From Firmicutes bacterium HGW-Firmicutes-2 (GTDB lineage Bacteria; Bacillota; Clostridia; Lachnospirales; Vallitaleaceae), in NCBI GenBank assembly GCA_002841495.1, contig PGZV01000017.1:74563-138562 (forward strand): a stretch of DNA of 64,000 nt, in the 5' to 3' direction. Positions within the stretch are counted from its first letter, which is position 1. Every line of letters begins with the position of its first letter. The position numbers and the translations under genes were made by a program. Shown one piece after another: positions 36,942 through 45,567 of the stretch. The notes beneath the pieces are model-generated. The model did not search any database. It was not told where the DNA came from and saw only the letters and a program-made list of their open reading frames with translations.

Positions 36942-36970
36942 TTGACTAAAATTATATCTTGTTATATTAT
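36942..36970 (+). promoter_or_regulatory. Sigma-A promoter of the serC-serA operon
   Basis: TTGACT (36942-36947), a 17-base spacer and TATTAT (36965-36970). The rest of the 394-base gap from 36676 is AT-rich intergenic sequence in which I see no gene. Confidence 0.75.
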
Positions 36971-36980
36971 ATATTTAATG

Positions 36981-37018
36981 ATTTAACACGGTGAAATAAG
37001 GCTGTGAATATGTTAAAT
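36981..37018 (+). promoter_or_regulatory. Inverted repeat in the serC leader
   Basis: ATTTAACA (36981-36988) and TGTTAAAT (37011-37018) flank 22 bases just after the predicted start of transcription. It could be a repressor site or leader hairpin controlling serine synthesis. No known riboswitch is recognised. Confidence 0.45.
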
Positions 37019-37069
37019 TATTATCGTAACTAATTTCAATGTAGATTTTTAGAAATAGGAGTGAGAAAC

Positions 37070-38152
37070 GTGGGAAGACTATATAATTTTTCAGCAGGTC
37101 CATCCGTATTACCAGAAGAAGTTCTAGAAAAAGCCGCATCAGAAATGTTGAACTATGAGGACTCTGGCATGTCCGTAATGGAAATGAGCCATAGATCGTC
37201 TGTATATGAAAACATAGTAAATGAAGCAGAAGCCTCTTTACGTCAACTCATGAATATTCCGGATAACTATAAAGTATTATTTCTTCAAGGCGGGGCATCA
37301 ACACAATTTGCCATGGTCCCACTTAATCTTATGGTTAATTCAAAGAAGGCAGACTTTGTGAATACAGGAGAATGGTCCAAGAAAGCCATATCAGAAGCTA
37401 AAAAATTCGGACAAGTCAATATCATAGCTTCATCAGAAGAAGCAACTTTTAACTATATACCTAAATTAGACTCTAGTACATTTAGTAAAGATGCAGACTA
37501 CTTCCATATTACAACCAACAATACCATCTATGGAACAGTGTTTAAGAATCTACCGGATACTGGAGATGTACCACTTGTAGCAGACATGTCCTCTAATATA
37601 TTGTCTGAAGTCATTGATGTCAGTAAATTCGGCCTTATTTATGCAGGTGCTCAAAAGAATATGGGTCCGGCGGGTCTTACAGTGGTCATCATTCGTGAAG
37701 ATTTAATGGGTAAAGCAGATGTTTCTGTTCCGTCAATGTTACAATATAAAATACATGCCGACAACGGTTCCATGTATAACACACCACCTACTTACAGTAT
37801 TTATGTAGCAGGATTGGTATTCAAATGGTTATTGAATTTGGGTGGTATAGAGGCCGTTGAAAAAATCAACAACCAAAAAGCCTCCATACTTTATGATTTC
37901 TTGGATCAAAGTGCATTCTTTAAAGGCACAGTGGTAAATGAAGACCGTTCATTGATGAACATACCTTTTGTTACCCCTAGTCAGGAACTTGATGCAGCTT
38001 TTATTAAAGAAGGCGAAAAAAGAGGCTTTGTCAATCTTAAAGGTCACAGAAGTGTTGGTGGCATGCGCGCTAGTATTTATAACGCTATGCCGGTTGCAGG
38101 TGTACAAGCTTTAGTGGATTACATGAAAGAATTTGAAGCAGCGCACAAATAG
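37070..38152 (+). CDS. serC: Phosphoserine aminotransferase
   Basis: SerC converts 3-phosphohydroxypyruvate and glutamate to phosphoserine. The 360-residue PLP enzyme begins [18 protein letters not shown], typical of the family, and carries LFLQGGAST, the PLP lysine in [10 protein letters not shown] near residue 195, and [10 protein letters not shown] near the end. The GTG at 37070 is preferred because AGGAG lies eight bases upstream; the GTG three codons earlier overlaps it. It precedes serA by 16 bases. Confidence 0.95.
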   Translation: MGRLYNFSAGPSVLPEEVLEKAASEMLNYEDSGMSVMEMSHRSSVYENIVNEAEASLRQLMNIPDNYKVLFLQGGASTQFAMVPLNLMVNSKKADFVNTGEWSKKAISEAKKFGQVNIIASSEEATFNYIPKLDSSTFSKDADYFHITTNNTIYGTVFKNLPDTGDVPLVADMSSNILSEVIDVSKFGLIYAGAQKNMGPAGLTVVIIREDLMGKADVSVPSMLQYKIHADNGSMYNTPPTYSIYVAGLVFKWLLNLGGIEAVEKINNQKASILYDFLDQSAFFKGTVVNEDRSLMNIPFVTPSQELDAAFIKEGEKRGFVNLKGHRSVGGMRASIYNAMPVAGVQALVDYMKEFEAAHK

Positions 38153-38168
38153 ATTGTAGGAGGATGAT

Positions 38169-39332
38169 ATGTTTAATATTAAAACTTTAAATAAAATCGA
38201 TCAAGAAGGTTTGGAGCTTTTTACAGAGGATTATCAGATTGTTGAAGAAGGCGATGTAGATGCAATTGTTCTAAGAAGCTTTAAGATGCAGGACTATCCA
38301 TTGGATACGAAGTTACATGCAGTTGCTAGAGCGGGTGCCGGAACCAATAATGTACCAGTAGATAAATGTGCTGAAAAAGGTATTGTTGTATTTAACACAC
38401 CTGGTGCTAATGCGAACGGAGTAAAAGAACTGGTAGTTGCAGGTCTATTATTGGCATCAAGAAATGTAGTAGGAGCAATCGAATGGGCAAAAACATTAGT
38501 AGATGAAGGTGATGAGGTTCCTAAATTGGTAGAAGCAGGAAAATCTGATTTCGCCGGACCTGAGATCAAAGGAAAAACTTTAGGGATTATCGGACTTGGT
38601 GCAATTGGTGTATTAACAGCCAATGCTGCGAGTGGTTTAGGTATGAAAGTAATCGGATATGATCCATTCTTATCTGTAGGACATGCACTAAAATTATCCA
38701 GAAGTGTTTCAACGGTAAAAACCATTGAAGAAATCTATTCAAAATCTGATTATATTTCTGTGCATGTACCTCTTGTAGATGCCACAAAAGGTATGATTAA
38801 TGACGATAGTATTGCATTAATGGAAAACGGCGTTAAGATTCTTAATTTCTCAAGAGCGGAACTGGTGGATGATGACGCGATGGCAAAAGCCTTAGAATCC
38901 GGTAAAATTAGCAATTATGTTACGGATTTCCCAAATGCTCAAAGCATAAAAATGAAAAATGTTATTGCGATTCCACATCTCGGTGCTTCAACACCAGAAT
39001 CTGAAACCAACTGTGCGATTATGGCTGTTAACCAAGTCATGGAATATCTTGAAAATGGAAATATCATCAATTCCGTGAATTATCCGGATTGTGATATGGG
39101 CGTTTGTCCGACTGTGAGTAGGATTGCTGTTAATCATAAGAATATTCCAAATATGGTCAGCCAGATTACAAGTATATTGGCAGATCATAATATTAATATT
39201 GCGGATATGATCAATAAGAGCCGTGGTGACTGGGCATATACTATGCTTGATATAGAAAATGAAGCTACAATAGATATCATTACAGCGCTTGAACAAATTG
39301 ACGGTGTTGTAAAAGTCAGAATAATTAAATAA
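38169..39332 (+). CDS. serA: D-3-phosphoglycerate dehydrogenase with C-terminal ACT domain
   Basis: SerA oxidises 3-phosphoglycerate, the first step of serine synthesis. The 387-residue protein has the NAD motif GLGAIGVLTANAA near residue 142, RAGAGTNNVP, a catalytic arginine in NFSRAELVDD and histidine in IPHLGASTPE. The C-terminal 75 residues form an ACT domain (NIPNMVSQITSILADHNINI) that usually gives serine feedback inhibition. It is in an operon with serC. Confidence 0.95.
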   Translation: MFNIKTLNKIDQEGLELFTEDYQIVEEGDVDAIVLRSFKMQDYPLDTKLHAVARAGAGTNNVPVDKCAEKGIVVFNTPGANANGVKELVVAGLLLASRNVVGAIEWAKTLVDEGDEVPKLVEAGKSDFAGPEIKGKTLGIIGLGAIGVLTANAASGLGMKVIGYDPFLSVGHALKLSRSVSTVKTIEEIYSKSDYISVHVPLVDATKGMINDDSIALMENGVKILNFSRAELVDDDAMAKALESGKISNYVTDFPNAQSIKMKNVIAIPHLGASTPESETNCAIMAVNQVMEYLENGNIINSVNYPDCDMGVCPTVSRIAVNHKNIPNMVSQITSILADHNINIADMINKSRGDWAYTMLDIENEATIDIITALEQIDGVVKVRIIK

Positions 39333-39337
39333 ATCAT

Positions 39338-39370
39338 AAGGGCTAGATTAGAAATGATCTGGCCCTTTCT
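39338..39370 (+). terminator. Terminator after serA
   Basis: AAGGGCTAGAT pairs with ATCTGGCCCTT (one wobble) around an 8-base loop, followed by TCTT. Some read-through into the DUF1015 gene is plausible. Confidence 0.7.
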
Positions 39371-39479
39371 TGAACTCGAGGAAATTCCTACTTAAGAACC
39401 TTTCCCGCCGTGAACAATTTGCAAGCAAAGTGCGACTAAGTCGCTTTGTACAATAACAAGGAAAAAAAGGAGGCAGAAT

Positions 39480-40724
39480 ATGTCAATGATCAAACCATTT
39501 ATGGCGGTTAGACCTGCCAAAGCCCTAGTTAGAGAAGTAGCGGCTTTGCCATATGATGTTTACAGCTCCAAAGAAGCCAGAGTAGTCGTAGCAAAGAGTC
39601 CTCGTTCTTTTTTGGCAATCGACCGTGCTGAAACTTTTTTTGATGAATCCGTAGACATTCACAGTGAACAAATTTATAAGAAAGCCCATGATGTTTTATA
39701 TGCATGGATGGAAGAAGGTACTTTTGTTCAAGAAGAAAAGGATATGTTATATTTGTACGAATTGGTTATGAATGGCCGCAGTCAAGTCGGTCTTGTAAGT
39801 TGTACATCTGTAGATGAATATCTGGATAATAAAATCAAGAAGCATGAAAAAACAAGAGCAGATAAGGAAGCAGACCGAATTCATCACGTAGATTATTGTG
39901 ATGCTAACACGGGCCCGATTTTTCTGACTTACAAATCGGATGATAAGATTAATGCATTGGTTGAAGCATGGAAAGCTAACAAGAAACCACTCTATGATTT
40001 TATTGCAGAAGATGGTATTACCCACAGGATATGGTCCGTAGATGATGACCACACCATTGCATCCCTTGTAGAAGCTTTTGAGGCTATTGAGACGCTTTAT
40101 ATTGCAGACGGTCATCATAGAGCCGCATCAGCTGTTAAAGTTGCTCAAATGAGAAGGGAAACCAATCCGGACTATACAGGGGAAGAAGCTTTTAATTACT
40201 TTTTATCCGTCTCATTTCCCGATGAACAATTATATATTATGGATTATAACCGGGTGGTTGCAGATCTTAATGGCTTATCTGAATCGGAGTTTTTAGAAGC
40301 GATTAAGAAGCAATTTGAGATTATTGAGACAAGCGTAGAACCGATCAAGCCAAATGAAAAAGCGATGTTTGCCATGATTTTAGAAGATACATGGTACTTG
40401 TTAAAAGCGAAAGAAAACAGCTATAACCATGAGGATCCGGTTCTTAGTTTAGATGTATCTATTTTACAATTGAACCTACTTTCGCCGATTCTAGGTATTG
40501 GAGATCCCCGTATAGATCAACGTATAGACTTTGTTGGCGGTATAAGAGGACTTGAAGAACTTACTCGTAGAACCAAAGTGGATATGAAGGTTGGATTTGC
40601 AATGTACCCTACCAGTATAGAAGAATTAATGGCCATAGCAGATGCCGATCAGTTGATGCCACCTAAATCGACTTGGTTTGAGCCTAAACTTAGAAGTGGG
40701 TTGTTCATCCATCTCCTTAGTTAA
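39480..40724 (+). CDS. DUF1015 family protein of the serine locus
   Basis: This 414-residue protein matches DUF1015 by IKPFMAVRP at the start, AALPYDV, FLAIDRAE, the central YIADGHHRAASA near residue 210, and MPPKSTWFEPKLRSGL at the C-terminus. The family often neighbours serA and serC in Clostridia and archaea, and kinase or serine-related functions have been proposed. The start follows GGAGG by eight bases. No export signal or membrane segments; it is cytosolic. Confidence 0.9.
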   Translation: MSMIKPFMAVRPAKALVREVAALPYDVYSSKEARVVVAKSPRSFLAIDRAETFFDESVDIHSEQIYKKAHDVLYAWMEEGTFVQEEKDMLYLYELVMNGRSQVGLVSCTSVDEYLDNKIKKHEKTRADKEADRIHHVDYCDANTGPIFLTYKSDDKINALVEAWKANKKPLYDFIAEDGITHRIWSVDDDHTIASLVEAFEAIETLYIADGHHRAASAVKVAQMRRETNPDYTGEEAFNYFLSVSFPDEQLYIMDYNRVVADLNGLSESEFLEAIKKQFEIIETSVEPIKPNEKAMFAMILEDTWYLLKAKENSYNHEDPVLSLDVSILQLNLLSPILGIGDPRIDQRIDFVGGIRGLEELTRRTKVDMKVGFAMYPTSIEELMAIADADQLMPPKSTWFEPKLRSGLFIHLLS

Positions 40725-40734
40725 ATGAAACATC

Positions 40735-40778
40735 AAGAAACCTTTTTAAGCATACAATAAAAAAGGTTTCTTTTTTTA
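40735..40778 (+). terminator. Terminator after the DUF1015 gene
   Basis: AAGAAACCTTTTT pairs with AAAAAGGTTTCTT, followed by more T residues. Confidence 0.9.
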
Positions 40779-40854
40779 TTGTATTTTAATAAAAGAGACC
40801 ATGATTTATGGTATAGTTAGTAAGATAATGAGAAGAAATAAAAAGTAAATCATA

Positions 40855-40883
40855 TTTACCTAAACATGTAAATGTGGTATACT
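40855..40883 (+). promoter_or_regulatory. Sigma-A promoter of the hflK-hflC pair
   Basis: TTTACC (40855-40860), a 17-base spacer and TATACT (40878-40883), preceded by a TG at the extended -10 region. It lies about 85 bases before hflK. Confidence 0.65.
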
Positions 40884-40965
40884 ATAACCATACTGTAAGA
40901 CCATGATATTGTTATGATCAACCAGTATAACCACAAAAAAGTAAGAAAACATAAAGGAGGATTAT

Positions 40966-41901
40966 ATGAAAACGAGCAAAATCGTACTAGCTATTATGGC
41001 AGTGGTCATTGTTGTCATGGTTCTGGTAAGTAGTGTGTATATGTTGGATAATGCAGAAGCTGCAGTTGTTCAAAGACTGGGGAAGTTACATCGCGTTGAA
41101 ACAAAGGCGGGTCTTAACTTCAAGGTGCCCTTGATTGATACGATCCATATCGTCAACACCAATGAGATATTCTCTCTTCAATACGGTTACCGATCAGAGG
41201 CAGCACCTACAACCACACAAGCAGCCACCTATAGAAACATTGATAATGAATCTATTGTTTTGACCAGTGGATCCTATTTGATTGATCTAGGAGCGGTTAT
41301 TCAGTTCAGAATCACAGATCCAGCGGCATATATTTATGAGGTTGATGATGTGGAAGGCACCGTTAGATTAGCTTTCGAGAGTGTTCTTAGAAGTAATATT
41401 CAGAACCAACTATTGGATGAGGCCTTAATCAACAAAGACAGTATCGCACAGGAAATCATGCCGGACTTAGCACGGAAGATTAATAGCTATAATGTAGGTA
41501 TCACCATTACAGAAGTCCGTTTAACAGATGTATTATTACCAAAAGATGTTCAGTTTGCATATGATGATGTGAATATTGCAAGTAATGAAAAAGACGCACT
41601 AAGGAGCCAAGCGACCAGGTATTCTAACGAGATGTTACCTAAAGCAAGAGCAGATGCATACCAGATGATTCAAGGTGCTGAAGCTTACAAAGCAGAAAAA
41701 GTGGCTCAAGCACGTGGTGATGTAGAGAACTTCAATCAAGTATACGAGCGTTACGCTGTAGCCAAAGACATCACCAGGACAAGGTTATATATAGAAACGA
41801 TGGAAAAAGTACTGTCTTCCGTAGATCAAAAATTCGTCATAGATCTGGATAATGATAATGTACTTAAATTCTTACCTTTAGATGTGAGAGGAGGCGAATA
41901 A
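40966..41901 (+). CDS. hflK: HflK-like membrane protein of the SPFH/band 7 family
   Basis: This 311-residue protein has one N-terminal transmembrane segment (IVLAIMAVVIVVMVLVSSVY) and then a band 7 domain starting AEAAVVQRLGKLHRVE. In the HflKC complex this domain encloses and regulates the FtsH protease. The C-terminal coiled helix (residues 210-270) is alanine- and glutamate-rich, as in SPFH oligomers. It precedes hflC by one base. Which of the two is HflK and which HflC is assigned by gene order, not by decisive sequence marks. Confidence 0.82.
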   Translation: MKTSKIVLAIMAVVIVVMVLVSSVYMLDNAEAAVVQRLGKLHRVETKAGLNFKVPLIDTIHIVNTNEIFSLQYGYRSEAAPTTTQAATYRNIDNESIVLTSGSYLIDLGAVIQFRITDPAAYIYEVDDVEGTVRLAFESVLRSNIQNQLLDEALINKDSIAQEIMPDLARKINSYNVGITITEVRLTDVLLPKDVQFAYDDVNIASNEKDALRSQATRYSNEMLPKARADAYQMIQGAEAYKAEKVAQARGDVENFNQVYERYAVAKDITRTRLYIETMEKVLSSVDQKFVIDLDNDNVLKFLPLDVRGGE

Positions 41902-41902
41902 T

Positions 41903-42922
41903 ATGGACCAAAATCAAAATGAACCTCAATTTAATGCCAAGGCAGAATTTGATAAAAGCATGGAACGTGCCAAAAAAGAAGTGAAGAAAAACATGCGATA
42001 TGGCTTCTTAGGTGTCATTGTTATTCTGGCCATTATCTTCTTAAGCAATAGCTTTTACATCGTGAGAGAAGATGAAGTGGCTACGGTTAGACAACTTGGT
42101 GAAATCACACGTATTGTTGTTGATGTCACGAATACCCAAGCACAGCTGCAAAATGATTTGGACCCTAGGTTCAAAGATGTTATTGTCGACACCCAAAAAG
42201 GCTTAAAGTTTAAGATTCCTTTTATAACAACCGTAGAAAAAAACACAAGTAAACTTTTGACTTATTTTTCCAATACGGCCAACATCAACACCCAAGATAA
42301 AATTAAATACGATATTAATATGTATGCACAATGGCGTATTACCCATCCGGGGATATTCAATACTTCACTTGGCACGGTCACAAGAGCCAATTCGAAAATT
42401 GATGAAATCACCTATGCGGTAGTCATCGACCGAATCAACAGACTGAGCAGTTCAGATTTCCTTGCCAATAAAGATGCTCTATATGACATACTTGAATCGG
42501 CAAGACAGGAGTTGAATGTGAACCTAGCCAACCAAGGGATTATGCTTATAGATATTGATGTGTACAGAACAATCCTACCACCATCGAATATAGCATCAAC
42601 CTATGAAAAAATGGTGCAGGAAAGAGCTGCAATTGCCCAACAGATTCGTTCAGAAGGCCTTGAGTTCTATCAAAACACTGTAGCGGATACAGATAGAAAT
42701 GTAGCCGAGATTAATGCAGGAGCTATTCAGGAGACAGAGACCATTAAAGGTCTTGCAGATTCAGAAGCTCTAGAAATCTATGCCAGTGGATTTAGTAAGG
42801 ATCCTGAGTTCTATGAGTTTTGGAGAACCTTACGTTCTTATGAGAACGTCATTGATGCTGATACGATTATTTACTTAGATCGTAATAACAGTTATTTGAA
42901 GCTCTTCTCAGGCGGTCAATAA
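41903..42922 (+). CDS. hflC: HflC-like membrane protein of the SPFH/band 7 family
   Basis: This 339-residue partner of the preceding gene has a cytoplasmic N-terminal tail of about 35 charged residues, one transmembrane segment (YGFLGVIVILAIIFLSNSFY), and a band 7 domain starting VREDEVATVRQLGEI. The C-terminal part contains EFYEFWRTLRSYENVID, a typical HflC ending. AGGAGG overlaps the end of hflK, so the two are translationally linked. Confidence 0.82.
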   Translation: MDQNQNEPQFNAKAEFDKSMERAKKEVKKNMRYGFLGVIVILAIIFLSNSFYIVREDEVATVRQLGEITRIVVDVTNTQAQLQNDLDPRFKDVIVDTQKGLKFKIPFITTVEKNTSKLLTYFSNTANINTQDKIKYDINMYAQWRITHPGIFNTSLGTVTRANSKIDEITYAVVIDRINRLSSSDFLANKDALYDILESARQELNVNLANQGIMLIDIDVYRTILPPSNIASTYEKMVQERAAIAQQIRSEGLEFYQNTVADTDRNVAEINAGAIQETETIKGLADSEALEIYASGFSKDPEFYEFWRTLRSYENVIDADTIIYLDRNNSYLKLFSGGQ

Positions 42923-42929
42923 ATCATTT

Positions 42930-42955
42930 AGAGGCTCAGTATTTGAGCCTCTTTT
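42930..42955 (+). terminator. Terminator after hflC
   Basis: AGAGGCTCA and TGAGCCTCT form a 9-bp stem with a 5-base loop, followed by TTT. Confidence 0.88.
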
Positions 42956-43048
42956 ATATTTATGTTTTTAGTGTTGCCCTTAACCTCATAAAGATGTATA
43001 ATTATAAATAAAAAAAGCATAATATACAGCTGTATGAAAGGATCAATT

Positions 43049-44002
43049 ATGAAAAAAATATTTGTAGACGGTTTGACAGGTACAACCGGTCTTGTTATAC
43101 ATGAAAGACTGAGTCATTATGATCAAATTGAGGTACTTGAGATTGAAGAACATATGAAAAAAAACGTAGATGAAAAAAAGAAGTTCCTTAATGCCGCAGA
43201 TATTGTTTTTCTTTGCTTACCGGACCAAGCGGCAAAAGAGTCTGTGGCACTCATTGATAATCCGAATACGAAAGTTATAGACGCCAGTACCGCTCATAGA
43301 ACCCATAAAGACTGGGCATATGGTATCCCTGAATTATCAGATGACCATAGAAAAAGAATCATATCATCGAATAGGGTGGCTAATCCGGGTTGTCATGCTT
43401 CAGCCTTTGCGTTAGCGGTCTATCCTTTAGTTAAGACAGGCATTATTGCAGAGGATTACCCAGTTACTGTACATACACTGACAGGTTATAGCGGTGGTGG
43501 AAAAGAGCTCATAGCAAAGTATGAGGATACAAGTGAATACAACCCCTATCACAGAGCGCCGAGACATTATGGTCTTGGTTTAAATCACAAGCATCTTCCG
43601 GAAATGAAGCTTCATGCCGGTTTGAGTGAAGAACCTTTATTCAATCCAATAGTAGGTAATTTTTATAAAGGTTTGGTAGCAACCATACCAATCAAAACAT
43701 CGCTTATGAAAGTTAAGAAAACTGGAAGAGAGATTCAACAGTTGCTAGCGGATTACTACAAAAAATCCTATTTTGTTAGGGTGAACCCTTACGAATCAAA
43801 TGACAATTTATTTGACGGTGGCTTTGACGTGACCGGCTCAAATGATACAAATTATTGTGATTTATTTGTATTTGGTAATGATGAGAAAGGCACTGTGGTT
43901 ATTATGTCCAGACTGGATAATCTAGGTAAAGGCGCTTCCGGTGCAGCTTTACAGAATATGAATATTATGTTGGGACTGGATGAATGGACGCATTTAATAT
44001 AG
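43049..44002 (+). CDS. argC: N-acetyl-gamma-glutamyl-phosphate reductase, short (type 2) form
   Basis: The enzyme reduces N-acetylglutamyl phosphate in arginine synthesis. The 317-residue protein matches the short ArgC2 type: FVDGLTGTTGLVIHERL at the N-terminus, FLCLPDQAAKE, the catalytic cysteine in NPGCHASAFAL near residue 114, and HTLTGYSGGGKELIAKYE. The ATG at 43049 has AAAGGA seven bases upstream; the in-frame ATG at 43034 does not. No other arg gene lies nearby. Confidence 0.9.
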   Translation: MKKIFVDGLTGTTGLVIHERLSHYDQIEVLEIEEHMKKNVDEKKKFLNAADIVFLCLPDQAAKESVALIDNPNTKVIDASTAHRTHKDWAYGIPELSDDHRKRIISSNRVANPGCHASAFALAVYPLVKTGIIAEDYPVTVHTLTGYSGGGKELIAKYEDTSEYNPYHRAPRHYGLGLNHKHLPEMKLHAGLSEEPLFNPIVGNFYKGLVATIPIKTSLMKVKKTGREIQQLLADYYKKSYFVRVNPYESNDNLFDGGFDVTGSNDTNYCDLFVFGNDEKGTVVIMSRLDNLGKGASGAALQNMNIMLGLDEWTHLI

Positions 44003-44050
44003 ATCCAGAATAGAAGTTTAAGTTAATTGTTTTTTATATATGAGAGAAGT

Positions 44051-45223
44051 CTACTCTGTTAGACTTTTTCTTTTTTTGTAATCCATGTAAAAAAGTAAAC
44101 CTATATAGATCAGCGCTATTAGAGCAACAAGGTTCAAGATATCATAGAAGCGCCCTATACCATAATCATCAATTAGAAAACCGCCGAGAAGACTAGCGAC
44201 AATTGAAGAAAGACCAAAGGTGACACCGGCAGCAATAGTTTGAGCACTTGCCAAAAGTCGTGTGGGTGTGATTTTAACCACATAGAGTTTGAAAGAAGCT
44301 AAAAAGAGGCTAAAGCCGATACCTTGCAAAATGGCAGTTAGTATGGCTTGAGTTGGGGTGGTGGCAACGGTCAGTAGATAGACTCTTAAAAAGGTAATGA
44401 AACCAACAATTAAAAAGATCTTGAGTGGTGCTATTTTAGAAATAATTCTGCGAGCGTAGACAAAACCAATGACCTCAGTAAAAGCAGCAAAAGCAGCTGA
44501 AATACCGATGTGTGACGCATTGCCACCAATATTTTTGAAAATATATATATAAAAATTATTAACGCCCATATGGGTGATAAACAACAGCATGCTGTAAATT
44601 AGAATGGCGATATAAGCTTTATTTTTAAGTAAGGACTTTACATATATTTTTTCTTTAGTGTGTGGTTCTTTGATGGTATCCGTCTTTGTTAGAAAAGCCA
44701 TAATCCAAAGAAAACCGGCAGTAATAACATACGCATAGACGATGATATCATAACCATACTTTATTACAAAGCCACCAAAGAACAAGGTCATAATAGCAAA
44801 TCCGAAAGAAGCACCGGCACGCATAAATCCATATAGGCTTGTATCAAGTCCTTTTGTGGATAGAATCCAACTGTCAAGTAAGGATTCAAGAGGCAACCAT
44901 ACAAAGCCAATCAGTGACATAATCATAATCATCGGAAGTACGTGTTTAGCAGCAAAACCAAAGCCAATAACAAAAAGAATGAGCATGAATAGGGCACCTA
45001 AGAAAACATGTTTAATTTTGGATGTTTTATCACTGATGAATCCAAGTACATATTGTCCCATGATGCCAAAAACAGTTGACAAAATAATGGTTAGAGCAAT
45101 GAGTTTGCTGCTGTATCCAAGATCTTCCAGATAAGCTATATAGAAAAGACCAAAGGTCCCCCATGAAAACCATAGTAAAAACTGAATAATGGTGAAATTG
45201 ATTTGAATTCTATGTGTATGCAT
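44051..45223 (-). CDS. MFS transporter, nucleoside/3-phenylpropionate-permease-like
   Basis: This 390-residue protein has about twelve transmembrane segments. Its N-terminus, FTIIQFLLWFSWGTFGLFYIAYLEDLGY, is typical of the MFS_1-like (HcaT/LacY-related) group of sugar or aromatic-acid permeases. The substrate cannot be told from sequence. It stands alone on the minus strand between argC and glgB. Confidence 0.78.
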   Translation of the reverse strand: MHTHRIQINFTIIQFLLWFSWGTFGLFYIAYLEDLGYSSKLIALTIILSTVFGIMGQYVLGFISDKTSKIKHVFLGALFMLILFVIGFGFAAKHVLPMIMIMSLIGFVWLPLESLLDSWILSTKGLDTSLYGFMRAGASFGFAIMTLFFGGFVIKYGYDIIVYAYVITAGFLWIMAFLTKTDTIKEPHTKEKIYVKSLLKNKAYIAILIYSMLLFITHMGVNNFYIYIFKNIGGNASHIGISAAFAAFTEVIGFVYARRIISKIAPLKIFLIVGFITFLRVYLLTVATTPTQAILTAILQGIGFSLFLASFKLYVVKITPTRLLASAQTIAAGVTFGLSSIVASLLGGFLIDDYGIGRFYDILNLVALIALIYIGLLFYMDYKKRKSLTE

Positions 45224-45447
45224 TATGAATCCTTTCCTTGTGCTTTAGGATATGCGAATAGACAAACTACTCCAAACACCATTCATCATATAACTAGAAG
45301 GTGTAAGTTGCAAGCATATTTTCAATAAAATATTGAATGGATGCGCATATTTTATTAACATTTGGTGCCATCGTAACGGCTGTAGTTTCTTTAAACACAA
45401 AAGTTGGTTAACCGCATAAATTAATAGGTAAAACTATGGTGTATACC

Positions 45448-45476
45448 TTGTCAATACTAGGGTATAGTGATAAACT
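45448..45476 (+). promoter_or_regulatory. Probable promoter of glgB
   Basis: TTGTCA (45448-45453), a 17-base spacer and TAAACT (45471-45476), about 90 bases before glgB. The rest of the 344-base gap (45224-45567) holds a small inverted repeat (TTCAAT with ATTGAA near 45330) and no gene that I can see. Confidence 0.5.
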
Positions 45477-45567
45477 GTTACTAGAGTTGTAATTCCCACA
45501 GTAATTATAAGAAGAATTAAAAGATACCGCTTGATTAAAAGACAAATAAAGGAAAAGGGTGTTCAAT